A stretch of 64,000 nt of DNA from Aplectana chamaeleonis. Lineage: Eukaryota > Nematoda > Chromadorea > Rhabditida > Cosmocercidae. The translations under genes were made by a program, and so were the position numbers. The notes below the pieces were generated by a model. That model did not search any database, was not told the origin of the DNA, and saw only the letters and a program-made list of their open reading frames with translations. Shown in pieces: positions 45,947 through 58,000 of this stretch; the first letter of the stretch is position 1; every line of letters starts with the position of its first letter. Location of the stretch: NCBI GenBank assembly GCA_029168955.1, contig JAPDOI010000192.1:603501-667500 (forward strand). The letters are read 5' to 3'.

Positions 45947-48900
45947 GTGCAGGACATCATGGAACGTGCTCAGAACCCCAGTAGGGATGAGCAGGACGTC
46001 ATGGAATGTGTACAGGACCTCAGCAGGGGTGCGCAGGACGCCGTAGAATGTGTGCAGGACCTCAGTAGGAGTGTGCATGACATCATGGAACGTGTGCAGG
46101 ACCTTAGTAGGAGTGCGCAAGACATTATGGGACCTGTGCAGAACCCCAGTAGGGGTGTGCAGGACGTCGTAGAATGTGTGCAGGACATCAAGTAACTTGT
46201 GCAGGACCCCAGTAAGGGTGTGCAGGACGTCGTAGAATATGTGCAGGACCTCAGTATTAGTGTGCAGGACATTATGGGACCTGTGCAGGACCCCAGTAGG
46301 GGTTTGCAGGACGTCGTAGAATTTGTGCAGGACCTCAGTAGGAGTGTGCAGGACATCATGGAACGTGTGCAGGACCTTAGTAGGAGTGTGTAGGACATCA
46401 TGGAACCTGTGCAGAACCCCAGTAGGGGTGTGCTGGACGTCGTAGAATGTGTGCAGGATCTCAGTAGTAATGTGCAGGACCTCGGTAGGAGAGTGCAGGA
46501 CATCATGGGACCTGTACAGGACCTCAGTAGGAGTGTGCAGAAAATCATGGAACGTGTGCAGGACCTCAGTGGGAGTGTGCAGAACATCATGGAACGTGTG
46601 CAGGATCCCAATAGAGGTGTGCAGGGCATCACGGAACGTGTGTAGGATCCCAATTGAGGTGTGCAGGACTTCATGGAATGTGTGCAGGACATCAGTAGGA
46701 GTGTGCAGGACATCATGAAGCTTGTGCAGGACCCCAGTAGGGATGAGCAGGACGTCATCGAATGTGTGTAGGACCTTAGTAAAAGTGTGCAGTACATCAT
46801 AGAACGTGTGCAGTACCCCACTAGGGGTGTGCAGGACATCATGGAATGTGTGCAGGACCTTAGTAGGAGTGTGCAGGACATCATGGAGCGTGTGCAGGAC
46901 CCCAGTTGGGAGGAGCAGGACGTCATTGAATGTGTGTACGACCTTAGTAAAAGTGTGCAGGACATCATAGAACGTGTGCAGTACCCCACTAGGGGTGTGC
47001 AGGACCTTAGTAGGAGTGTGCAGGACATTATGAAACGTGTGCAGGACCCCTGTAAGGGTGAGCAGCACGTCATGGAATGTGTGCAGGACCTCAGTAGGGG
47101 TGCGCAGGACGCCGTAGAATGTGTGCAGGACCTCAGTAGAAGTGTGCAGGACGTCGTGGAATGTGTGCAGGACCTCAGTAGGGGTGCGCACGACGTCGTA
47201 GAATGTGTGCAGGACATCAAGTAACTTGTGCAGGACCCCAGTAAGGGTGTGCAGGACGTCGTATAATATGTGCAGGACCTCAGTATTAGTGTGCACGACA
47301 TTATGGGACCTGTGCAGGACCCCAGTAGGGGTGTGCAGTACATCATAGAACGTGTGCGGTACCCCACTAGGGGTGTGCAGGACATCATGGAATGTGTGCA
47401 GGACCTTAGTAGGAGTGTGAAGGACATCATAGAACGTGTGCAGTACCCCACTAGGGGTGTACAGGACCTTAGTAGGAGTGTGCAGGACATTATGAAACGT
47501 GTGCAGGACCCCTGTAAGGGTGAGCAGCACGTCATGGAATGTGTGCAGGACCTCAGTAGGGGTGCGGAGGACGCCGTAGAATGTGTGCAGGACCTCAGTA
47601 GAGGTGTGCAGGACGTCGTGGAATGTGTGCAGGACCTCAGTAGGAGTGTGCATGACATCATGGAATGTGTGCAGGACCTTAGTAGGAGTGCGCAAGACGT
47701 CATGGGACGTGTACAGGACCTTAGTAGGAGTGTGTAGGACATCATGGAACCTGTGCAGAACCCCAGTAGGGGTGTGCAGGACGTCGTAGAATGTGTGCAG
47801 AATCTCAGTAGTAATGTGCAGGACCTCGGTAGGAGAGTGCAGGACATCATGGGACCTGTACAGGACCCCAGTAGGGGTGTGCAGAACGTCGTAGAATGTG
47901 TGCAGGATCTCAGTAAGAAAGTGCAGGACATCAGGGAACTTGTGCAGGACTCTAGTAGGAGTGTGCAGGACGTGGTTTAATGCGTGCAGGACCTCAGTAG
48001 GAGTGTGCAGAAAATCATGGAACGTGTGCAGGACCTCAGTGGGAGTGTGCAGGACATCATGGAACGTGTGCAGGATCCCAGTAGGGATGAGAAGGACGTC
48101 ATGGAACGTGTGCAGGATCCCAATAGAGGTGTGCAGGACATCATGGAACGTGTGTAGGATCCCAATTGAGGTGTGCAGGACATCATGGAACGTGCTCAGA
48201 ACCCCAGTAGGGATGAGCAGGACGTCATGGAATGTGTACAGGACCTCAGTAGGGGTGCGCAGGACGCCGTAGAATGTGTGCAGGACCTCAGTAGGAGTGT
48301 GCATGACATCATGGAACGTGTGCAGGACCTTAGTAGGAATTTGCAAGACATCATGGGACCTTTGCAGGACCCCAGTAGGGGTGTGCAGGACGTCGTAGAA
48401 TGTGTGCAGGACATCAAGTAACTTGTGCAGGACCCCAGTAAGGGTGTGCAGGACGTCGTAGAATATGTGCAGGACCTCAGTACTAGTGTGCAGGACATTA
48501 TGGGACCTGTGCAGGACCCCAGTAGGGGTTTGCAGGACGTCGTAGAATTTGTGCAGGACCTCAGTAGGAGTGTGCAGGACATCATGGAACGTGTGCAGGA
48601 CCTTAGTAGGAGTGTGCAGGACATCATGAAACCTGTGCAGAACCCCAGTAGGGGTGTGCAGGACGTCGTAGAATGTGTGCAGGACCTCAGTAGTAGTGTG
48701 CAGGACCTCAGTAGGAGAGTGCAGGACATCATGGGACCCGTACAGGACCTCAGTAGGAGTGTGCAGAAAATCATGGAACGTGTGCAGGACCTCTGTAGGA
48801 GTGTGCAGGACATCATGGAACGTGTGCAGGATCCCGACAGAGGTGCGCAGGGCATCATGGAAAGTGTATAGGATCCCAATTGAGGTGTGCAGGACTTCAT

Positions 48901-49010
48901 GGAATGTGTGCAGGACATCAGTAGGAGTGTGCAGGACATCATGAAGCTTGTGCAGGACCCCAGTAGGGATGAGCAGGACGTCATCAAATGTGTGTAGAAC
49001 CTTAGTAAAA
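45947..49010 (+). repeat. higher-order repeat, period about 2,226 bp
   Basis: The series AGGGGTGCGCAGGACGCCG, GTGTGCATGACATCATGG and CTCAGTATTAGTGTGCAGG at 45947 recurs at 48173 (offset 2,226), with CTAGTG replacing ATTAGTG in the second copy. It lies just before the orientation switch. Confidence 0.75.
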
Positions 49011-49019
49011 GTGTGCAGT

Positions 49020-49080
49020 ACATCATAGAACGTGTGCAGTACCCCACTAGGGGTGGGGTACTGCACACGTTCTATGATGT
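49020..49080. repeat. perfect 27-bp palindrome at the minisatellite orientation switch
   Basis: The 27 bp at 49020-49046 (including CATAGAACGTGTGCAGTACC) are exactly reverse-complemented at 49054-49080 around the 7-nt loop CTAGGGG. All monomers to the left read TGCAGGAC on the plus strand, and all to the right read GTCCTGCA. Confidence 0.93.
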
Positions 49081-52000
49081 CCTTCACACTCCTACTAAGG
49101 TCCTGCACACATTCCATGATGTCCTGCACACTAGTGAGGTACCGCACACGTTCTATGACGTCCTGCACACTACTGAGGTCCTGCACAGGTCCCATAATGT
49201 CCTGCACACTAATACTGGAGTCCTGCATATTATGCGACGTCCTGCACACCCTTGCTGGGGTCCTGCACAAGTTACTTGATGTCCTGCACACATTCTACTG
49301 ACGTCCTGCACACCCCTACTGGGGTCCTGCACACATTCCATGACGTCCTGCACACTTCTGCTGAGAGTCCTGCACACATTCTACGGCGTCCTGCGCACAC
49401 ATACTGGGGTCCTGCACACATTCATGACGTGCTGCTGCACATTCTACGACGTCCTGCTCATTCATAATGTCCTGCACACTCCTACTGATGTCCTGCACAC
49501 TCCTAGTGAGGTACTGCACACGTCCTATGGTGTCCTGCACACTCCCAATAACTGAGGTCGTACACACATTCAAAAGACGTCCTGCTCCTCCCAACTGGGG
49601 TCCTGCACAGGCAGTACTGGTCCTGCACACATCCTGCACTCTCCTAACGTTCTCCTGCACACTAAGGTCCTCACCATGATGACGTCCTGCACACCCCTAC
49701 TGGGGTCCTGCACACATTCCATGATGTCCTGCACACTCTACTGAGGTCCTGCACACGTTCCATGATGTCCTGCACACTTTACTGAGGTCCTGCACACATT
49801 CCATGACGTCCTGCTCATCCCTACTGGGGTTCTGCACACGTTCCATGATGTCTTGCACACTCCTGCTAAGGATCCTGCACACGTTCCATGATGTCCTGCA
49901 CACCTCAGTTGGGATCCTGCACACGTTCCATGATGTCCTGCACACTCCCACTGAGGTCCTGCACACGTTCCATGATTTTCTACACACTCCTACTGAGGTC
50001 CTGCACACATTCTACGACGTTCTGCACACCCCTACTGGGGTCCTGTACAGGTCCCATGATGTCCTAAACTCTCCTACTGAGGTCCTGCACATTACTACTG
50101 AGGTCCTGCACACATTCTACAACGTCCTGCACTCCCCTACTGGGGTTCTGCACAGGTTCCATGATTTCCTGCACACTCCTACTAAGGTCCTGCACACGTT
50201 CCATGATGTCCTGCACACTCCTACTGAGGTCCTGCACAATTTCTACGACGTCCTGCTCACCCCTACTGGGGTCCTGCACAGGTCCCATAATGTCCTGCAC
50301 ACTAATACTGAGGTCCTGCACTTATTCTACGACGTCCTGCACACCCATACTGGGGTACTGCACAAGTTACTTGATGTCCTGCACACGTTCTACTGCCTCT
50401 GCACACATTCTACGACGTTCCTGCACACCTCTACTAAGGTCCTGCACACGTTCCATGATGTCTTGCACACTCCTACTGAGGTCCTGCACAAATTCTACGG
50501 CGTCCTGCGCACCCCTACTGAGGTCCTGTACACATTCCATGACGTCCTGCTCATCCCTACTGGGATCCTGCACACGTTCCATGATGTCCTGCACACTCCT
50601 ACTAAGGTCCTGCACACTCCTAGTGGGGTACTGCACACGTTCTATGATGTCCTGCACACTTTTACTAAGGTCGTACACACATTCAATGATGTCCTGCACA
50701 CCTCAATTGGGATCCTACACACGTTCCATGATGTCCTGCACACTCCTACTGAGGTCCTGCACACATTCCATGATGTCCTGCACACCCCTAGTGGGGTACT
50801 GCACACGTTCTATGAGGTACTGCACACTTTTACTAAGGTTCTACACACATTCGATGACGTCCTGCTCATCCCTACTGGGGTCCTGCACAAGCTTCATGAT
50901 GTCCTGCACACTCCTACTGATGTCCTGCACACATTCCATGAAGTCCTGCACACCTCAATTGGGATCCTACACACGTTCCGTGATGCCCTGCACACCTCTA
51001 TTGGGATCCTGCACACGTTCCATGATGTTCTGCACACTCCCACTGAGATCCTGCACACGTTCCATGATGTCGTGCACACTCCTACTGAGGTCCTGCACAA
51101 ATTCTACGACGTCCTGCACTTTACACGTTCCATGGTCCTGCACACTTCTACTGAGATCCTGCACACGTTCTACGACGTCCTGCACACCCCTACTGGGGTC
51201 CTGCACAGGTTCCATGATGTCCTGCACACTCCTACTGAGGTCCTGCACGTTCCATGATGTCCTGCACACTCCTACTGAGGTCCTGCACAAATTCACGACG
51301 TCCTGCACACCCCTACTGGGAGTCCTGCACAGGTCCCATGATGTCCTGCACACTATTACTGAGGTCCTGCACACATTCTATGACGTTCTGCACACCCTTA
51401 CTGGGGTCCTGCACAAGTTACTTGATGTCCTGCACACATTCTACGACGTCCTGCACACCCCTACTGGGGTCCTGCACAGGTCCCATGATGTCCTGCGAAC
51501 TCCTACTAAGCTCCTGCACACTTTCCATCATGTCCTGTACACACCTACAGAGGTCCTGCACACATTCTACGGCATCCTGGACACCCCTACTGGGTTCCTG
51601 TACACATTCCATGACGTCCTGCTCATCCCTACTGGGGTTCTGCACACGTTCCATGATTTTCTGCACACCTCCTACAGGAGGTCCTGTACACATTCCATGA
51701 CGTCCTGCTCATCCCTACTGGGGTTCTGAGCACGTTCCATGGTGTCCTGCACACTCCCACTGAGGTCCTGCACACGTTCCATGATTTTCTGCACACTCCT
51801 ACTAAGGTCCTGCACGCATTCTACGACGTCCTGCACACTCCTACTGGGGTCCTGCACAAGTTCCCTGATGTCCTGCACACTCTTACTGAGGTCTTGCACA
51901 CATTCTGCGACGTCCTGCACATCCCTACTGAGGTCCTGCACGTTCCATGATGTCCTGCACACCTCTAGGTCCTGCACACATTCCCATGATGTCCTGCACA

Positions 52001-55000
52001 CCCCTACTGGGGTCCTGCACACGCTCCATGACGTCATGCACACTCCTACTGAGGTCCTGAACACAATCTGCGACGTCCTGCACACCCCTACTGGGGTTCT
52101 GCACAGGTCCCATGATGTACTGCACACTCCTACTGGGGTATTGCACAAGCTCCATGACGTCCTGCACATCCCTCTGAGGTCCTGCACAGGTCCCATGATG
52201 TACTGCACACTCCTACTGGGGTACTGCACACATTCCATGATGTCCTGCACACTCCTACTGGGGTCCTGCACACGTTCCATGATGTCCTGCACACTTTACT
52301 GAGGTCCTGCACATTCCATGACGTCCTGCACATCCCTACTGGGGTTCTGCACGTTCCATGATGTCCTGCACACTTCTACTGGGATCCTGCACACATTCCA
52401 TGATGTCCTGCACATCCCTACTGGGTCCTGCACACGTTCCATGATGTCCTGCACACTCCTACTGAGGTCCTGCACATATTCTACGACGTCCTGCACATAG
52501 TCCTACTAAGGTCCTGCACACATTCCATGATGTCCTGCACACTCCTACTGGAGTCCTGCACACACGTTCCATGATGTCCTGCACACCTCTACTGGGGTCC
52601 TGCACACGTTCCATGATGTCCTGCACACTCCCACTGGGGTCCTGCACACGTTCCATGATGTCCTGCACACTCTTACTGGAGTCCGGCACACGTTTCATGA
52701 CGTCCTGCACACCTCTACTGGGGTTCTGCACACGTTCCATGATGTCCTGCACACTCCCACTGAGGTCCTGCACACGTTCCATGATTTTCTGCACACCCCT
52801 ACTGAGGTCCTGCACAAATTCTACGACGTCCTGCACACCCCTACTGGGGTCCTGTACAGGTCCCATGATGTCCTGCACTCTCCTACTGAGGTCCTGCACA
52901 CTACTACTGAGGTCCTGCACAGATTCTACGACGTCCTGCACACCTCTACTGGGGTTCTGCACAGGTTTCATGATGTCCTGCACACTCTACTGAGATCTGC
53001 ATTCCATGACGTCCTGCCCATCCCTACTGGGGTCCAGCACATTCCATGATGTCCTGCACACCTCTATTGGGATCCTGCACACGTTCCATGATGTCTGCAT
53101 ACTGAGGTCATACCTTACTGAGTCCTGCACATTCTACATGACGTCCTGCACATCTCTAGTGGGTCCTGCACAGTTCCATGATGTCCTGCACACACTAGAG
53201 GTCCTGTACACATTCCATGATGTCCTGCTCACTCCTACTGGGGTCCTGCACACGTTCCATGATGTCCTGCACACTCCTACTGGGGCCCTGCACAAGTTCC
53301 CTGATGTCCTGCACACTCTTACTGAGGTCCTGCACACATTCTACGACGTTCTGCACACCCCTACTGGGGTTCTGAGCACGTTCCATGATGTCCTGCACAC
53401 CTCAGTTAGGATTCTGCACACGTTCCATGATGTCCTGCACACTCCCACTGAGGTCCTGCACACGTTCCATGATGTCCTACGCACTCCTACTGAGGTCCTG
53501 CACGTTCCGTTCCACTGATGTCCATGATGTCCTGCACACTCTACTGAGGTCCTGCACACATTCCATGATTTTCTGCACACTCCTACTAAGGTCTTGCACA
53601 CATTCCGTGACGTCCTGCACACCCCTACTAAGGTTGTGCACATGTTTCATGATGTTCTGCACACTCTTACTGAGGTCCTGCACACATTCTACGATGTCCT
53701 ACACACCCCTACTGGGGTCCTGCACAAGTTCCTTGATGCCCTGCACACTCCTACTGAGGTCCTGCACACATTCTACGACGTTCTGCACATACTCCTACTA
53801 AGGTCTTGCACACATTCCATGATGTCCTGCACACCCCTAGTGAGGTCCTGCACACGTTCCATGATGTCCTGCACACTTTTACTCAGGTCCTGCACACATT
53901 CCATGACGTCCTGCACATCCCTACTGGGGTTCTGCACAGGTTCCATGATGTCCTGCACACCCTTATTGGGGTCCTGCACACATTCCGTGATGTCCTCACA
54001 CCCCTAGTGGAATCCTGCACACGTTCCATGATGTCCAGCACACTCCTACTGAGGTCCTGCACACATTCTACGACGTCCTGCACAACCCTAGTGGGGTCCT
54101 GCACACGCTCCATGATGTCGTGCACACCCCTGCTGGGGTCCTGCACAATATTACTGAGGTCCTGCACACATCTACTGAGGTCCTGCACACTACTGAGGTC
54201 CTGCACACATTCCATGATGTCCTGCACACCTCTACTGGGGTCCTGCACACGTTCCTTGATGTCCTGCACACTCCTACTGAGGTCCTGCACACATTCTACG
54301 ACGTCCTGCACATACCCTACTAAGGTCCTGCACACATTCCATGATGTCCTGCACACTCCTAGTGGGGTCCTGCTCACGTTCCATGATGTCCTGCACTCTC
54401 CTACTCAGGTCCTGCATACTATTACTGAGGTCCTGCACACATTCTACGACGTCCTGCACACCCCTGCTGGGATCTTGCACACGTTCCATGATGTCCTGCA
54501 CACTCCTACTGAGGTCCTGCACACGTTCCATGATGTCCTGCACACTTTACTGAGGTCCTGCACACATTCCATGATGTCCTGCACACCCCTACTGGGGTCC
54601 TGCACACGTTCCATGATGTCCTGCACACACTTTTACTCAGGTCCTGCACACATTCCATGACGTCCTCCACAACCCTCCTGGGGTCCTGCACACGTTCCAT
54701 GATGTCCTGCACTCTCCTACTGAGGTCCTGCATACATTCTGCGACGTCCTGCACGCTCCAACTGGGGTCCTGTTTAGGTTCCATAATGTCCTGCACACTT
54801 CTACTGAGGTCATGCACACATTCCACGACGTCCTGCGCACCCCTACTGAGGTCCTGCATAGATCCATGATGTCCTGCACACTCCCTAAGGTGGTCCTGCA
54901 CAGGTCCTGCACACGTTCTATGATGTCCTGCACACTCCTACTGAGGTCCTGCACATATTCTATGACGTCCTGCTCACCTCTGCTGGGATCCTGCATACGG

Positions 55001-58000
55001 TCCAACATGCCCTGCGCACTTTTACTGAGGGCCTGCACACATTACATGACGTCCCGTTCCTCCCTACTGCGATCCTGCTTACGTTCCATGATGTCCTGCA
55101 CACTCCTACTGAGGTGCTGCACACGTTCCATGATGTCCTGCACACTTTTACTGAGGTCCTGCACGCATTCTGCGACGTCCTGCACACCCCTACTGGGGTC
55201 CTGCATAGATCCATGATGTCCTGCACACTCTTACTGAGGTCCTGCACACATTCTACGACGTCCTGCGCACCCCTACTAGGGTCCTGAACAGGTCCCATGA
55301 GGTCCTGCACTCCCCTACTGAGGTCCTGCACACATTCTACGACGTCCTGCACACTACTACTGATGTCCTGCACTTATTCCATGAAGTGCTGCACACCACT
55401 ATTGGGATCCTGCACACGTCCCATGATGTCCTGCACACTTTTACTGAGGTCCTGTACACATTCCATGACGTCCTGCACACCTCTACTGGGGTCCGGAGCA
55501 CGTCCCATGATGTTATGCACACTACTACTGGGGTCCTGCACACGTTTCATGATGTCCTGCACACTCCTACTAAGGTCCTGCACACATTCCATGGTGTCCT
55601 GCACACCACTATGGAGGTCCTGCACACGTCCCATGATGTCCTGCACACTCGTACTGAGGTCCTTCGCACATTCCATGATGTCCTGCACACCCCTACTGAG
55701 GTCCTGCACACATTCCATGATGTCCTGCACACTCCTACCGAGGTCCTGCACACATTTCATGATGTCCTGCACACCTCTACTGCGCTTCTGCACACGCCCC
55801 ATGATGTCCTGCACACTCCTACTCAAGTCCTGCACACATTCTGATGTCCTGCACACCTCCTACTGAGGTCCTGCACAGGTCCATGATGTCCTGCACACTC
55901 CTACTGAGGTCCTGCACACATTCTACGACGTTCTGCACATACTCTTACTGAGGTTCTGCACACGTTCCATGATATCCTGCACACTCCTACTCAAGTCCTG
56001 CACACATTCCATGATGTCCTGCACACCTTTACTGGAGTCCTGCACACGTTCCATGATGCCCTGCACACCCCTACTGGGGTGCTGCACACGTTCCATGATG
56101 TCCTGCACACTCCTACTCAGGTCCTGCACACGTTTCATGATGTCCTGCATACCCCTACTGGGGTCCTACACACGTTCAATGATGTCCTGAACACTTTTAC
56201 TCAGGTCCTGCACACATTCCATGACGTCCTGCACACCCCTACTGGGGTCCTGCACAGGTCCCATGATGTCCTGCACTCTCCTACTGAGGTCCTGCATACT
56301 ATTACTGAGGTCCTGCACACATTCTACGACGTCCTGCACACCCCTACTGGGGTTGTGCACAGGTCCCATGATGTCCTGCACACTCCTACAAAGGTCCTGC
56401 ACACGTTCTATGACGTCCTGCACACTCCTACTGAGGTCCTGCACATATTATACGATGTCCTGCACACCCCTATGGGGATGTGCACAGGTCCCATGATGTC
56501 CTGCACACTCCTACTAAGGTCCTGCACATTCTATTGACTGAGGTCCTGCACATTCTGATGTCCTGCACTCTCCTACTGGGGTCCTGCACAAGTTCCATGA
56601 TGTCCTGCACACTATTACTGAGGTCCTGCACACATTCTATGACGTCCTGCACACCTCTACTGGGGTCCTGCACACGTTCCATGATGTCCTGCACACTCCT
56701 ACTGAGGTCCTGCACAAATTCCATGTTGTTCTGCACACTCTTACTAAGGTCCTGCACACGTTCCATGATGTCCTGCACACTCCTAATGGGGTCCTGCACA
56801 CGTTCCGTGACGTCCTGCACACTTTTACTCAGGTCCTTTACACATTCCATGACGTCCTGCACACTCCTACTTAGGTCCTTCACACATTCCATGACGTCCT
56901 GCACACTCCTACTGAGGTCCTGCATACTTTCCATGACGTCCTGCAGACCCCTTCTGGGTTCCTGCACACATTCCATGATGTCCTGCACACCGCTACTGGG
57001 GTCCTGCAAACGTTCCATGATGTCCTGCACACTCCTACTAGGGTTCTGCACACATTCTACGACGTCCTGCACACCCCTACTAGAGCCCTGCTCAAGTTCT
57101 TTGATGTCCTGCACACTCATACTGAGGTCCTGCACAGGTCCCATGATGTCCTGCACTCTCCTACTGAGGTCCTGCATACCTATTACTGATGTCCTGCACA
57201 CATTCTACGACGTCCTGCACACCTTACTGGGGTCCTGCACAAGATCTCTTGATGTCCTGCACATTCCTGCTGAGGTCCTGCACTCATTCTACGACGTTCT
57301 GCACACCTTCACTTAGGTCCTGCACACATCCCACGACGTCCTGCACACCCTTACTGCGGCCCTGCACACGTTCCATGATGTCCTGCACACTAGTACTGAA
57401 GTCCTGCACACATTCCACGACGTCCTGCACACCCCTACTGGGGTCCTGCACACGTTCCATGATGTCCTGCACACTCCTACTGAGGTCCTGCACACATTCC
57501 ATGATGTCCTGCACACACTCCTACTGAGGTCCTGCACACCCCTACTGGGCTCCTGCACACGTTCCATGTCCTGCACACCCTTACTGGGGTCCTGCACAAG
57601 TTCCTTGATGCCGTGCGCACTCCTACTGAGGTCCTGCACACATTCTACGACGTCCTGCACACCCCTACTGGGGTCCTTCACAGGTCCCATAATGTCCTGC
57701 ACACTCCTACTGGGGTCCTGCACATTCCCATGATATCCTGCACTCTCCTACTGAGGTCCTGCATTCTTTTACTCAGGTCCTGCCCACCTTCTCCCACGTC
57801 CTGCACACCCTTACTGGGGTCCTGCACAAGTTCCTTGATGTCCTGCACACTCCTACTGAGGTCCTGCACACATTCTACGACGTTCTGCACATACTCTTAC
57901 TAAGGTCCTGCACACATTCCATGATGTCCTGCACACCCCTAGTGGGGTCCTGCTTACATTCCAAGATGTCCTGCGCACTTTTACTGAGGTTTTGCACACA

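Larger units (their letters stand above)
27173..49046 (+). repeat. 21-bp minisatellite, forward arm (about 21.9 kb)
   Basis: This is a head-to-tail array of a 21-bp monomer that begins TGCAGGAC. Two monomer classes usually alternate to give a 42-bp dimer: a CTCAGTAGGAGTG or CCCAGTAGGGGTG class and an ATCATGGAACGTG or GTCGTAGAATGTG class. Because 21 is a multiple of three, all frames carry 7-residue repeats (for example VQDLSRS VQDIMER). Higher-order repeats are superimposed. No gene, RNA or other transposon was seen inside this stretch. Confidence 0.95.

Noticed and set aside
45524..49291. 1,255-codon minus-strand open frame, and similar frames of 947, 718, 615 and 559 codons
   Set aside because: These are open because a 21-bp repeat is frame-neutral. 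All frames on both strands carry the same 7-residue repeats, with no start context, introns or domains.
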